Source: DASVFB01 sp045806505
Lineage (GTDB): Bacteria; Actinomycetota; Thermoleophilia; Gaiellales; Gaiellaceae
NCBI GenBank assembly: GCA_045806505.1
Contig: JBJMJE010000346.1
Location: forward strand, 1-9,572
Length of the DNA stretch: 9,572 nt
Direction of reading: 5' to 3'
Each line of letters begins with the position of its first letter. The stretch's first letter is position 1. The translations under genes and the position numbers were made by a program. The notes under the pieces are model-generated. The model was not told where the DNA came from and made no database searches. It saw only the letters and a program-made list of their open reading frames with translations. Positions 1 through 6,286 of the stretch are shown here, one piece after another.

Positions 1-957
1 CAGCCCTGTCGTGAACATGTGATGCGCCCAGACGCCGAAGCCGATGAACGCCACCAGCAACTCGGCCAGCGCGACGAGCGGGAACGCGAGCATCTTCCGG
101 CGCGCGAACGTCGGGATGATCGACGTGGCGATGCCGAACGCGGGCAGCACGATGATGTAGACCTCGGGGTGCGCGAAGATCCAGAAGAGGTGCTGCCAGA
201 GCAGCGGGTCGCCCCCGTGGCCGACGTCGAAGAAGTGGAAGCCGGCCTTCCGCTGCAGCTCTAGGAAGACGAGGTCGACGGTCAGCGACGGCAGCGCGAA
301 GATCAGCGAGAACGACGTCGCGAGGATCGCGAAGCAAAAGAGCGGCATCCGGTTGAGCGACATGCCCGGCGCACGGTTCTTGAAGATCGTGACGACGAGG
401 TTGATCGCGCCGATCGTGGTCGAGATGCCGGTGAAGATGAGCGCGAGCGCGTAGAAGTCGACGTTCGGCCCGGGGTTGTAGCGCCTGAGCGCGATCGGCA
501 CGTAGTCGAACCAACCCGCGTTCGGCGCGTGGCCGGTGAAGACGCCCGCGTAGAGGAACAGGCCCGACGCGAGGAAGATCCAGTAGCTCAGCGCGTTCAG
601 GCGCGGGAACGCCATGTCGCGCGCGCCGATCATCAGCGGCACGAGGTAGTTGCCGAACGCGCCGATCTGCATCGGGATGACGGCGAAGAAGATCATCGTC
701 ACGCCGTGCGTCGTGAACAGCTCGTTGAACGTCTCCGGCGACACGACGTGCTCGTTCGGCTGCGCGAGCTGCGTCCGCATGAGCAGGGCCTCGACGCCGC
801 CCGCGAGGAAGAACGCCATCGTCGTGAAGAGGTAGAGCAGGCCGATCCGCTTGTGGTCGACGGTCGTCAGCCAGCCGAGGAGGCCGGGCCGCTCTTCCCA
901 GATCTCGTGCAGGCGCTCGACGCGCTGCTCGGCTCTCGGCGTGAGGACGGTCGTCAC
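1..957 (-). CDS. ctaD: Cytochrome c oxidase subunit I (caa3-type), 3' end outside window
   Basis: Catalytic subunit of a haem-copper oxidase, which reduces O2 to water and pumps protons in the cytoplasmic membrane. The window holds the first 319 residues, and the reading frame runs off base 1. Visible landmarks: the low-spin haem His in FTTHGVTMIFF (H84), the D-channel Asp in GARDMAFPRLN (D114), GHPEVY with CuB ligand H263, the proton-relay Glu E265 and the cross-linking Tyr Y267, and the CuB pair in WAHHMFTTG (H312/H313). These mark an A1-type oxidase with its D pathway. The K-pathway lysine would lie past the edge. The start is GTG at 957-955, sharing bases with the TGA of ctaC (GTGA), so translation is probably coupled; no Shine-Dalgarno is obvious. 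Many hydrophobic segments fit a polytopic membrane protein. The remaining oxidase genes probably lie to the left. Confidence 0.96.
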   Translation of the reverse strand, partial: MTTVLTPRAEQRVERLHEIWEERPGLLGWLTTVDHKRIGLLYLFTTMAFFLAGGVEALLMRTQLAQPNEHVVSPETFNELFTTHGVTMIFFAVIPMQIGAFGNYLVPLMIGARDMAFPRLNALSYWIFLASGLFLYAGVFTGHAPNAGWFDYVPIALRRYNPGPNVDFYALALIFTGISTTIGAINLVVTIFKNRAPGMSLNRMPLFCFAILATSFSLIFALPSLTVDLVFLELQRKAGFHFFDVGHGGDPLLWQHLFWIFAHPEVYIIVLPAFGIATSIIPTFARRKMLAFPLVALAELLVAFIGFGVWAHHMFTTGL

Positions 958-1991
958 TTCAGGCTCTGGAGGTAGTCGATCAGCGCGTTGAAGTCGTCGC
1001 CGCTCATGGGCACCTGCGGCATCCGGTTGCCGGGCTTGAAGTGCTGCGGATCCGCGACCCAGCCGGCAAGGTGGACGTAGTCGTTGACGACCGTGCCGGC
1101 GGCGAGCTTCCGCCGCGTCGCGAGGTGCGTGAGATCGGGCCCGACGTCGCCCTCGGCCGGCGTGCCGCGGAGGCGGTGGCACTCGGCGCATCCCTGATCG
1201 AGGAACACGCCGCGCCCGCGCTCCTCCGACGGCTTCGACGGCGCGCGCACCGGCTTCGCCATGTTCGCGAGCCACCTGCGGAACACCGGCTTCGGGTCTG
1301 CGATGACCGTGGCGACCATGTGCGCGTGCTGGAGGCCGCAGAACTCCGCGCACTCGCCTTCGTAGATCCCCGGCTCGTTTGCCTGGAGCAGGACGTGGTT
1401 CTGCCGCCCGGGGATCAGGTCGATCTTCCGGTTGAGCTGCGGGATCCAGAAGCTGTGGATCACGTCGTCGGTCGTCCCGACGACGTCGACCGGCACGCGA
1501 ACCGGGATGTGGATCTCGTTCGCGGTGATCGCCCTCGTGCCGGGGTAACGCGCCTCCCACCACCACTGGTGGCCGATCACGCGCACCGTCAGCCGCGTCG
1601 AGCCGCGCGTCGGAGCCGCCGTCGAGCGGATGACGACGATGTCCGACCAGAAGAAGAGCCCCGAGAGCAGGGCGACCGGCAGCGCGATGCCGAGGATCAC
1701 GACGAGCGCGTTGCCGATCCGCTCGCCGCCGCCGAACGGGAGGCCCTCGCGATTGCGGCGCAGCCAGCCGAGCAGGAGCAGGAAGCAGACGACGCCGAAC
1801 CCGATCCAGCAGCCGATCATCACCCACCACCAGAGATGCGCGATCGCATGCTCCGAATGGCTCTTCGGATTCAGCGCGTTCTGATCGCCGCCGCACCCTG
1901 CCAGGGCGAGCGTGAACGCGACAAGCGCGAGGGCGCGCCGGAGGAAGCGGGTCGGGTCCGTGCTCGCGCGATACCCGGGGCAGGTTCGCAG
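954..1991 (-). CDS. ctaC: Cytochrome c oxidase subunit II, lipoprotein with fused cytochrome c domain
   Basis: Accepts electrons from cytochrome c and passes them through CuA to subunit I. Numbering here is from the GTG at 1823. Transmembrane helices lie at about 1-21 and 37-60, followed by a cupredoxin domain. CuA ligands are H123 (VIHSFWIP) and the CAEFCGLQHAHM motif (C158, E160, C162, H166, M169). A C-terminal cytochrome c domain has haem motif CAECH (212-216) and a likely distal Met in GNRMP (M268), which makes this a caa3-type subunit. The frame stays open upstream of 1823 and encodes RFLRRALALVAFTLALAGC, a textbook lipoprotein signal with lipobox Cys at 1895-1893, then a linker into helix 1. 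The true protein therefore starts upstream of about 1949. That stretch has no in-frame ATG, GTG or TTG. The boundary given is a CTG at 1991, a tentative choice. GTG 1823 would remove the signal peptide and cut into helix 1. Confidence 0.9.
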   Translation of the reverse strand: MRTCPGYRASTDPTRFLRRALALVAFTLALAGCGGDQNALNPKSHSEHAIAHLWWWVMIGCWIGFGVVCFLLLLGWLRRNREGLPFGGGERIGNALVVILGIALPVALLSGLFFWSDIVVIRSTAAPTRGSTRLTVRVIGHQWWWEARYPGTRAITANEIHIPVRVPVDVVGTTDDVIHSFWIPQLNRKIDLIPGRQNHVLLQANEPGIYEGECAEFCGLQHAHMVATVIADPKPVFRRWLANMAKPVRAPSKPSEERGRGVFLDQGCAECHRLRGTPAEGDVGPDLTHLATRRKLAAGTVVNDYVHLAGWVADPQHFKPGNRMPQVPMSGDDFNALIDYLQSLK

Positions 1992-2015
1992 AAACGCGAA
2001 GGGATGTTCGCGCGC

Positions 2016-2024
2016 GGTGAGAAG
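2016..2024 (+). promoter_or_regulatory. Possible ribosome binding site of the GerMN lipoprotein gene
   Basis: The purine-rich run GGTGAGAAG ends 8 bases before the ATG at 2033. It is a moderate match to a Shine-Dalgarno sequence and supports that start, which is followed directly by a good lipoprotein signal peptide. Confidence 0.35.
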
Positions 2025-2032
2025 ACCGACGC

Positions 2033-2809
2033 ATGAGGGTCGGCGTCGCTGCGGTGCTCTTCGGCGTGCTCGCGGCAGCGTTGGTCGTCTCAGGCTGTGG
2101 CGGCAACGCGAGGACGAGCGAGCCTCCGCCGCCCGTGACGACCACCGTCGCGACGACTACGACAGTCACGACCGCCGCGGCGACGACGACGGCGCCGTCC
2201 CATGAGTCGACGGCGCTGCGGCTCTACTTCCTCGCCCCGGACGGGAAGCTCGTCGCCATGTCACGTGAGGTCGCGCAGACGCAGGCACCGGGCGGCGCCG
2301 CGCTACACGAGCTCCTCACCCCGCCTGACGGGATGGGCACGAAGGTGCCCGACGACCTCGCGCTGACGATCTCCGACGGCAGTGCGAAGGTCACCGGCGC
2401 GACGCTCGGCGGCGCCGCGCTCGCGCAGGTCGTCTACACGCTGACGTCGTTCCCGACGGTGCAGAGCGTGAACGGCAGGACGCGTACGGACGCCGAGGAG
2501 TTCGCACCGCCGATCCTGGTGGAGCAACCGTCGCCGGACGCGACGGTGACGAGCCCGCTGCACGTGACCGGCAGCGCGAACACGTTCGAGGCGACGTTCG
2601 ACTACAGGCTCGAGGACGCAGCCGGCAAGGTTCTCGCGAAGAACTTCGTCACCGCGACGTCGGGCTCCGGCACGCGCGGGACGTTTGACTTCACGGTTCC
2701 GTTCTCCATCGACGTGCCGCAGGACGGCGCGCTGCGGGTGTTCGAGCTATCAGCCGAGGACGGTTCCGTCGTGCACGAGCGAGTGATTCCGCTTCGGCTC
2801 TCGCGCTGA
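2033..2809 (+). CDS. GerMN and Gmad2 domain lipoprotein
   Basis: Predicted exported lipoprotein of 258 residues. The signal peptide is MRVGVAAVLFGVLAAALVVS followed by lipobox Cys22 (VSGC). A Thr/Pro/Ala-rich flexible linker spans about 30-55. A GerMN domain follows at about 60-148 (LYFLAPDGKL, LHELLTPPDG, AQVVYTLTSFPTVQSV), then a Gmad2 immunoglobulin-like domain at about 160-256 (SPLHVTGSANTFEATFDYRL, GTRGTFDFTVPF, ELSAEDGSVVHERVIPL). GerMN is named after the Bacillus germination protein GerM, and Gmad2 is its frequent partner. In actinobacteria the pair occurs in non-sporulating species, where the role is unclear; a cell-wall or polymer-binding role at the membrane surface is an inference. 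The gene is divergent from ctaC: its ATG and a minus-strand ATG share the CATG at 2032-2035. It converges with the next gene across a hairpin. Confidence 0.88.
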   Translation: MRVGVAAVLFGVLAAALVVSGCGGNARTSEPPPPVTTTVATTTTVTTAAATTTAPSHESTALRLYFLAPDGKLVAMSREVAQTQAPGGAALHELLTPPDGMGTKVPDDLALTISDGSAKVTGATLGGAALAQVVYTLTSFPTVQSVNGRTRTDAEEFAPPILVEQPSPDATVTSPLHVTGSANTFEATFDYRLEDAAGKVLAKNFVTATSGSGTRGTFDFTVPFSIDVPQDGALRVFELSAEDGSVVHERVIPLRLSR

Positions 2810-2831
2810 CGAGAGGGCTTAGTCCCTCTCG
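2810..2831. terminator. Candidate bidirectional terminator hairpin
   Basis: A perfect 8-bp stem, CGAGAGGG (2810-2817) pairing with CCCTCTCG (2824-2831), has a 6-base loop CTTAGT. It lies exactly between two convergent genes. The plus-strand stop ends at 2809, and the minus-strand TAA (2821-2819) sits in the loop. There is no T tract on either side, so it is not a classical intrinsic terminator, although hairpins without T tracts are common at gene ends in GC-rich actinobacteria. Confidence 0.6.
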
Positions 2832-3118
2832 CTCCTGACCGCCTCCGCGAGCTCGTAGAGCGCGCCGAGCTCCGGTGTCGCGATGCGAATCACCTCGCCG
2901 TCGGCGAGCTCGACGACGAGTGCCGGGCGCCCGCCGACGCGGTCGCCGGGGCCGCGGCCCAGCCGCGTGGATGCGATCGTCGTGTAGGGGATATGGCGCG
3001 AGGCGTGACGGCCGCGTCCCGCGCCTTCGAAATCGAGTGCGCTCCCGTCGACGAGGACACGGCCGGCCATTGCGGGGCCGCCGTCCAGCCAGACCGCTGC
3101 GTATCCGGTGGAGCGCAT
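2819..3118 (-). CDS. Small conserved-looking protein of unknown function, possibly PH-like
   Basis: A protein of 99 residues that I do not recognise. It has no signal peptide or membrane segment and is probably cytoplasmic. The middle and end (GRVLVDGSALDFEG, HIPYTTIASTRLGRGPGDRV, ALVVELADGEVIRIATPE) alternate short beta-strands and turns, ending in a likely helix (LGALYELAEAVRSE). That order of strands closed by one C-terminal helix resembles a small bacterial PH-like barrel; this is inference from pattern only. The start used is ATG at 3118. An internal ATG giving MAGRVLV (residue 17) is an alternative and still keeps the whole predicted fold. The gene converges with the lipoprotein gene and diverges from the acetyltransferase-synthetase gene, so it is likely monocistronic. 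The coding evidence is its non-random, domain-like composition and its tight fit against the hairpin. Confidence 0.6.
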   Translation of the reverse strand: MRSTGYAAVWLDGGPAMAGRVLVDGSALDFEGAGRGRHASRHIPYTTIASTRLGRGPGDRVGGRPALVVELADGEVIRIATPELGALYELAEAVRSERD

Positions 3119-3174
3119 GGCCGCACGATCGTCCGGTACGAGCCGCGCGCCATCGGCGCGGGCACGGAGCTCTC

Positions 3175-3191
3175 CTGCGGTGTTCCCGCAG
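3175..3191. promoter_or_regulatory. Inverted repeat in the divergent intergenic region
   Basis: CTGCGG (3175-3180), a 5-base spacer TGTTC, and CCGCAG (3186-3191) form a perfect 6-bp dyad in the 152-base gap between the divergent genes at 3118 and 3271. It may be an operator or a leader hairpin. A 6-bp dyad is not rare at this GC content. I see no convincing -35/-10 pair in the gap, only a TACGAT at 3237-3242 ahead of the plus-strand gene. Confidence 0.25.
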
Positions 3192-3270
3192 CCCGGTCGG
3201 TGGGTGCGCCGATGCTGCGTGATCGATCCAGCACGTTACGATCGCGACGGGCCTCGTCGACACGGTCACG

Positions 3271-5922
3271 ATGCCGATCCTGATGCAGATCATCGACCCG
3301 GGAAAGCTCGATCCGACGCTCTTCGCCGAGGTCGACGTCATCCTGCGCGACGGGCGGACGCTGCGGCTCCGGCCGCCGACGCGAGCGGACGTCCCCGCCC
3401 TCACCGACTTCTTCCGGGCGCTGTCGGCGCAGAGCCTCTACAACCGGTTCCACGGCACGGTCTCGGCCGACGACGCGCTGTCGGAGCGCTTCGTCGACCC
3501 GGACTTCGTCGAGCGCGGCGCGCTGATCGGCGTCACGGACGAGCGTGTCGTCGCGCTCGCGAACTGGGCGCGGCTGCGCGACCCGCACGCCGCAGAGGCG
3601 GCGTTCACCGTCGCGGACGAACTGCAGGGGCACGGCGTCGGCACTCGGCTGCTGGAGCGGCTCGCGGCGCTCGCGGGTGAGGCAGGCATCGAGCAATTCA
3701 TCGCCGAGGTGCTGCCGAGCAACGTCTCGATGCTGCGCGTCTTCGCCGGAGCCGGGCTCGAGGTGCGGCGCGAGATCGCGGAGGGCAACGTCGAGATCGC
3801 GTTCCCGATCGCGGCGACGCGCGACTACGTCACCGCCGTCGACACGCGCGACCACGTCGCCGTCGTGGCGTCGCTGCGTTCGTTCTTCGAGGCGCGAGCG
3901 GTCGCCGTCGTCGGCGCTTCCGCGCGGCGCGGCACGATCGGCGGCGAGCTCTTCCGCAACGTCCTCGCCGGTGAGTTCGCCGGCGCCGCCTACCCGGTGA
4001 ACCGCAACGCGGAGCCCGTCGGCGGCGTGCGCGCGTACGCGTCCGTCGAGGAGATTCCGGACGAGCTCGACCTCGTCGTCATCTGCGTTCCCGGCGAGCA
4101 CGTCCTGCCCGCGGCCGAGTCGGCGCTGCGCGCCGGCGTGCGCGCCATCTGCGTCATCTCCGCCGGCTTCGCCGAGCACGGTGCCGAGGGACGTGCGCGA
4201 CAGGAGGAGCTCCTGGCGCTCGTGCGTGCTCACGGTGCACGACTGCTCGGCCCGAACTGCCTCGGAATCGCGTCGGCGTCGGCGCGGCTGAATGCCACGT
4301 TCGCCGCGAAGCCCGTTCCGCCCGGCAACATCGGCTTCTCGTCCCAGAGCGGGGCGCTCGGTCTGGCGCTCCTCGAGGCCGCGGCGCGCCGCGACCTCGG
4401 GCTCTCCGCGTTCGTGTCCATCGGCAACAAGGCGGACGTGTCGTCGAACGACCTGCTGGAGTGGTGGGAGGACGACGAGGCGACGGACGTCGTCCTGCTC
4501 TACCTCGAGTCGTTCGGCAACCCGCGCAAGTTCGCGCGCCTCGCCCGGCGCGTCGCGCGCCGCAAGCCGATCCTGGCGCTGAAGAGTGGTAAGACGCGTG
4601 CGGGGAGTCGCGCCGCGAGCTCGCATACGGCAGCGCTCGCCGGGTCGGACGCCGCCGTCGACGCGCTCTTCCACCAGGCCGGCGTCATTCGCGCGGACAC
4701 GCTGGAGGAGTTGCTCGACGTCGCTGCGCTGCTCGCGTCGCAGCCGCTCCCGCACGGCCGGCGCGTCGGTCTGCTGACGAATGCCGGCGGGCTCGGGATC
4801 CTCTGCGCCGACGCCTGCGAGGCGGCGGGGCTCGAGCTCCCGTCGCTGGCGCCCGAGACGGAGGCGGCGCTGCGCGAGATCCTGCCGGCAGAGGCGAGTG
4901 TCGCGAATCCCGTCGACATGCTCGGAGGAGCCACTTCGGAGAGCTTCGAGCGCGTGCTGCCGGTACTGCTCACGGACAACCGCGTCGATTCGGTGATCGT
5001 GCTCTTCGTCCCGCCGGTGAGCGCGGGGGCCGACGAGGTGGCGGCGGCGCTCGAGCGGGCGCTTGCCGGTGCGCCGACGGACAAGCCGGTGCTCGCAGCG
5101 CTGATGGGCGCCGATGCGAGCACGCCGCGGATCGCGCGGTTCGACTATCCCGAGTCGGCGGCGCGCGCGCTCGCGCGGGCGACTCAGCGCGCGGACTGGC
5201 TGCGGCACCCGCGCGGCACGTTCCCGGAGCTCGACCGCGTCGACCTCGCGTCTGCGCGGACGCTCGTGGATGCGTCGCCGGACGGGTGGCTCGCGCCGCC
5301 CGAAGCGCGTGAGCTGCTCGAGGCGTTCGGGATCCCGCTCGTGCCGGAGCGCGTCGTGTCGACGGCGGACGACGCTGCGGCGACCGCCGCCGAATTCGGC
5401 TTCCCCGCCGTCGTCAAGACCGCAGCCGCCGGCGTCCACAAGACGGAGACGGGCGGCGTCGCGGTGGGGCTTCGCAACGAGGACGAGGTTCGTGACGCGG
5501 TGCTGCGGATCGGGCTGCCCGTGCTCGTGCAGCCGCTAGCGCGCGGCGTCGAGCTGCTCGCCGGAGTGGTGCAGGATCCGGTCTTCGGCCCGCTCGTCGC
5601 ATTCGGCCCCGGCGGCGTGCAGGCGGAGCTGATCGGCGACGCGGGCTTCCGGACGGCGCCGCTGACCGACGCTGACGCCGAGGAGCTGATCCGCGCGGGC
5701 AAGGCCGGCCGTCTCGTCGCCGGTTTCCGCGGCGCACCGGCCGCCGACGAGACCGCCCTGCAGCAGCTCGTGCTTCGCCTGAGCCTCCTCGGCGAGGAGT
5801 TGCCGGAGGTCGCGGAGCTCGACCTGAACCCGGTGCTCGCCGCTCCGGACGGCTGCGTCGCCGTCGACGCACGCATCAGGATCGACCACGTCGTACGGGA
5901 TCGCTCTCCCAAGTCCTGGTGA
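3271..5922 (+). CDS. GNAT acetyltransferase fused to an ADP-forming acyl-CoA synthetase module (Pat-like)
   Basis: An 883-residue fusion. Residues about 20-180 are a GNAT domain with acetyl-CoA motif QGHGVGT (119-125). Residues about 205-300 are a Rossmann CoA-binding domain (VAVVGASARRGTIGG). Residues about 310-480 are a succinyl-CoA-ligase-like domain with GPNCLG (327-332), SQSGALG (358-364) and SSHTAALAG, whose His452 aligns with the phosphohistidine site. Residues about 660-870 are an ATP-grasp domain with GVHKTETGGV (His723) and metal-site DLNPVL (851-856). Proteins with both modules act as protein lysine acetyltransferases (Pat), which modify acyl-CoA synthetases; the GNAT-first order is known in Streptomyces. 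The two His residues are those used for phosphoryl transfer in true ADP-forming synthetases, so synthetase activity is possible too. The start may be ATG 3271 or 3283; neither has a good Shine-Dalgarno, and a frame stop at 3220 excludes anything longer. A cupin gene follows closely. Confidence 0.9.
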   Translation: MPILMQIIDPGKLDPTLFAEVDVILRDGRTLRLRPPTRADVPALTDFFRALSAQSLYNRFHGTVSADDALSERFVDPDFVERGALIGVTDERVVALANWARLRDPHAAEAAFTVADELQGHGVGTRLLERLAALAGEAGIEQFIAEVLPSNVSMLRVFAGAGLEVRREIAEGNVEIAFPIAATRDYVTAVDTRDHVAVVASLRSFFEARAVAVVGASARRGTIGGELFRNVLAGEFAGAAYPVNRNAEPVGGVRAYASVEEIPDELDLVVICVPGEHVLPAAESALRAGVRAICVISAGFAEHGAEGRARQEELLALVRAHGARLLGPNCLGIASASARLNATFAAKPVPPGNIGFSSQSGALGLALLEAAARRDLGLSAFVSIGNKADVSSNDLLEWWEDDEATDVVLLYLESFGNPRKFARLARRVARRKPILALKSGKTRAGSRAASSHTAALAGSDAAVDALFHQAGVIRADTLEELLDVAALLASQPLPHGRRVGLLTNAGGLGILCADACEAAGLELPSLAPETEAALREILPAEASVANPVDMLGGATSESFERVLPVLLTDNRVDSVIVLFVPPVSAGADEVAAALERALAGAPTDKPVLAALMGADASTPRIARFDYPESAARALARATQRADWLRHPRGTFPELDRVDLASARTLVDASPDGWLAPPEARELLEAFGIPLVPERVVSTADDAAATAAEFGFPAVVKTAAAGVHKTETGGVAVGLRNEDEVRDAVLRIGLPVLVQPLARGVELLAGVVQDPVFGPLVAFGPGGVQAELIGDAGFRTAPLTDADAEELIRAGKAGRLVAGFRGAPAADETALQQLVLRLSLLGEELPEVAELDLNPVLAAPDGCVAVDARIRIDHVVRDRSPKSW

Positions 5923-5933
5923 CGAACGGGCGC

Positions 5934-5939
5934 TAGTGT
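5934..5939 (+). promoter_or_regulatory. Possible -10 element for a leaderless cupin transcript
   Basis: TAGTGT fits the actinobacterial -10 pattern TANNNT and ends 8 bases before the ATG at 5948, the spacing expected if transcription starts at or next to that ATG. No convincing -35 is visible, and the gene could equally be read from the upstream transcript. Confidence 0.25.
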
Positions 5940-5947
5940 CCCGCCGC

Positions 5948-6262
5948 ATGGCGCACGCGTTCGCGATCGAAGACGTTCAACGAAGGCTCGAAGAGTCGAA
6001 CGGGGGTTACGAGATCGTGCACCGTTCGCCGCGACTCGAAATCGGCGTCTACGTCCTCGTTGCACCGCAGGCGGACACGCAGCAGCCGCACGACGACGAC
6101 GAGGCGTACGTCGTGCTCAGCGGTCGCGGCACGCTCGAGGTGGCGGGAAACTCGTTCGCGGTGAGCGAGGGCGATGCGCTCTTCGTCGAGGCCGGCGCCG
6201 AGCACCGCTTCACGGGCTACGAGTCGCTCTCGGTCCTCGTGATCTTCACGCGCCCGGACTAG
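5948..6262 (+). CDS. Small single-domain cupin protein
   Basis: A protein of 104 residues with one conserved beta-barrel cupin domain. Cupin motif 1 is seen as QQPHDDDEAYVVLSGRGTL, with likely metal ligands H48, D50 and E52. Motif 2 is GDALFVEAGAEHRF, with H87. The second motif-1 His of the classical HxH is replaced by Asp, so metal binding is plausible but not certain. There is no fused DNA-binding domain or signal peptide, so it is a cytoplasmic protein. Cupins range from isomerases and dioxygenases to small sensors, and the sequence does not decide the substrate. ATG 5948 is preferred. GTG 5936 would add MSRR and overlaps a -10-like TAGTGT. The gene lies 25 bases after the synthetase fusion on the same strand, so co-transcription is likely. 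It converges with the response regulator gene. Confidence 0.82.
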   Translation: MAHAFAIEDVQRRLEESNGGYEIVHRSPRLEIGVYVLVAPQADTQQPHDDDEAYVVLSGRGTLEVAGNSFAVSEGDALFVEAGAEHRFTGYESLSVLVIFTRPD

Positions 6263-6286
6263 CCGAATTACGGCGTCGGCTCGGGC
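6252..6286. terminator. Candidate bidirectional terminator between convergent genes
   Basis: GCCCG (6252-6256) pairs with CGGGC (6282-6286), and AGCCGA (6261-6266) pairs with TCGGCT (6276-6281). This gives 11 base pairs with a 4-base one-sided bulge (GACT) and a 9-base loop. The structure spans the ends of both convergent genes, with stop codons at 6260-6262 and 6270-6268. There is no T tract. The outer arms lie in coding sequence, so part of the pairing may be chance. Confidence 0.45.

Noticed and set aside
19..975. Plus-strand open frames at 19-264, 529-975 and 650-835
   Set aside because: All are antisense to ctaD, whose metal ligands are intact on the minus strand.
1041..2036. 331-residue plus-strand open frame
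   Set aside because: It is antisense to ctaC, with a product dominated by Arg, Asp, Glu and Ala. The minus strand has the CuA and haem motifs.
3119..3270. Riboswitch or small RNA in the 152-base divergent gap
   Set aside because: Apart from one 6-bp dyad I see no conserved riboswitch core, and no long stem followed by a T tract.
2890..5439. 849-residue open frame on the minus strand
   Set aside because: It lies antisense to the well-supported GNAT-synthetase gene. Its Arg/Glu/Asp-rich, low-complexity product has no domain pattern and is the usual shadow in GC-rich DNA.
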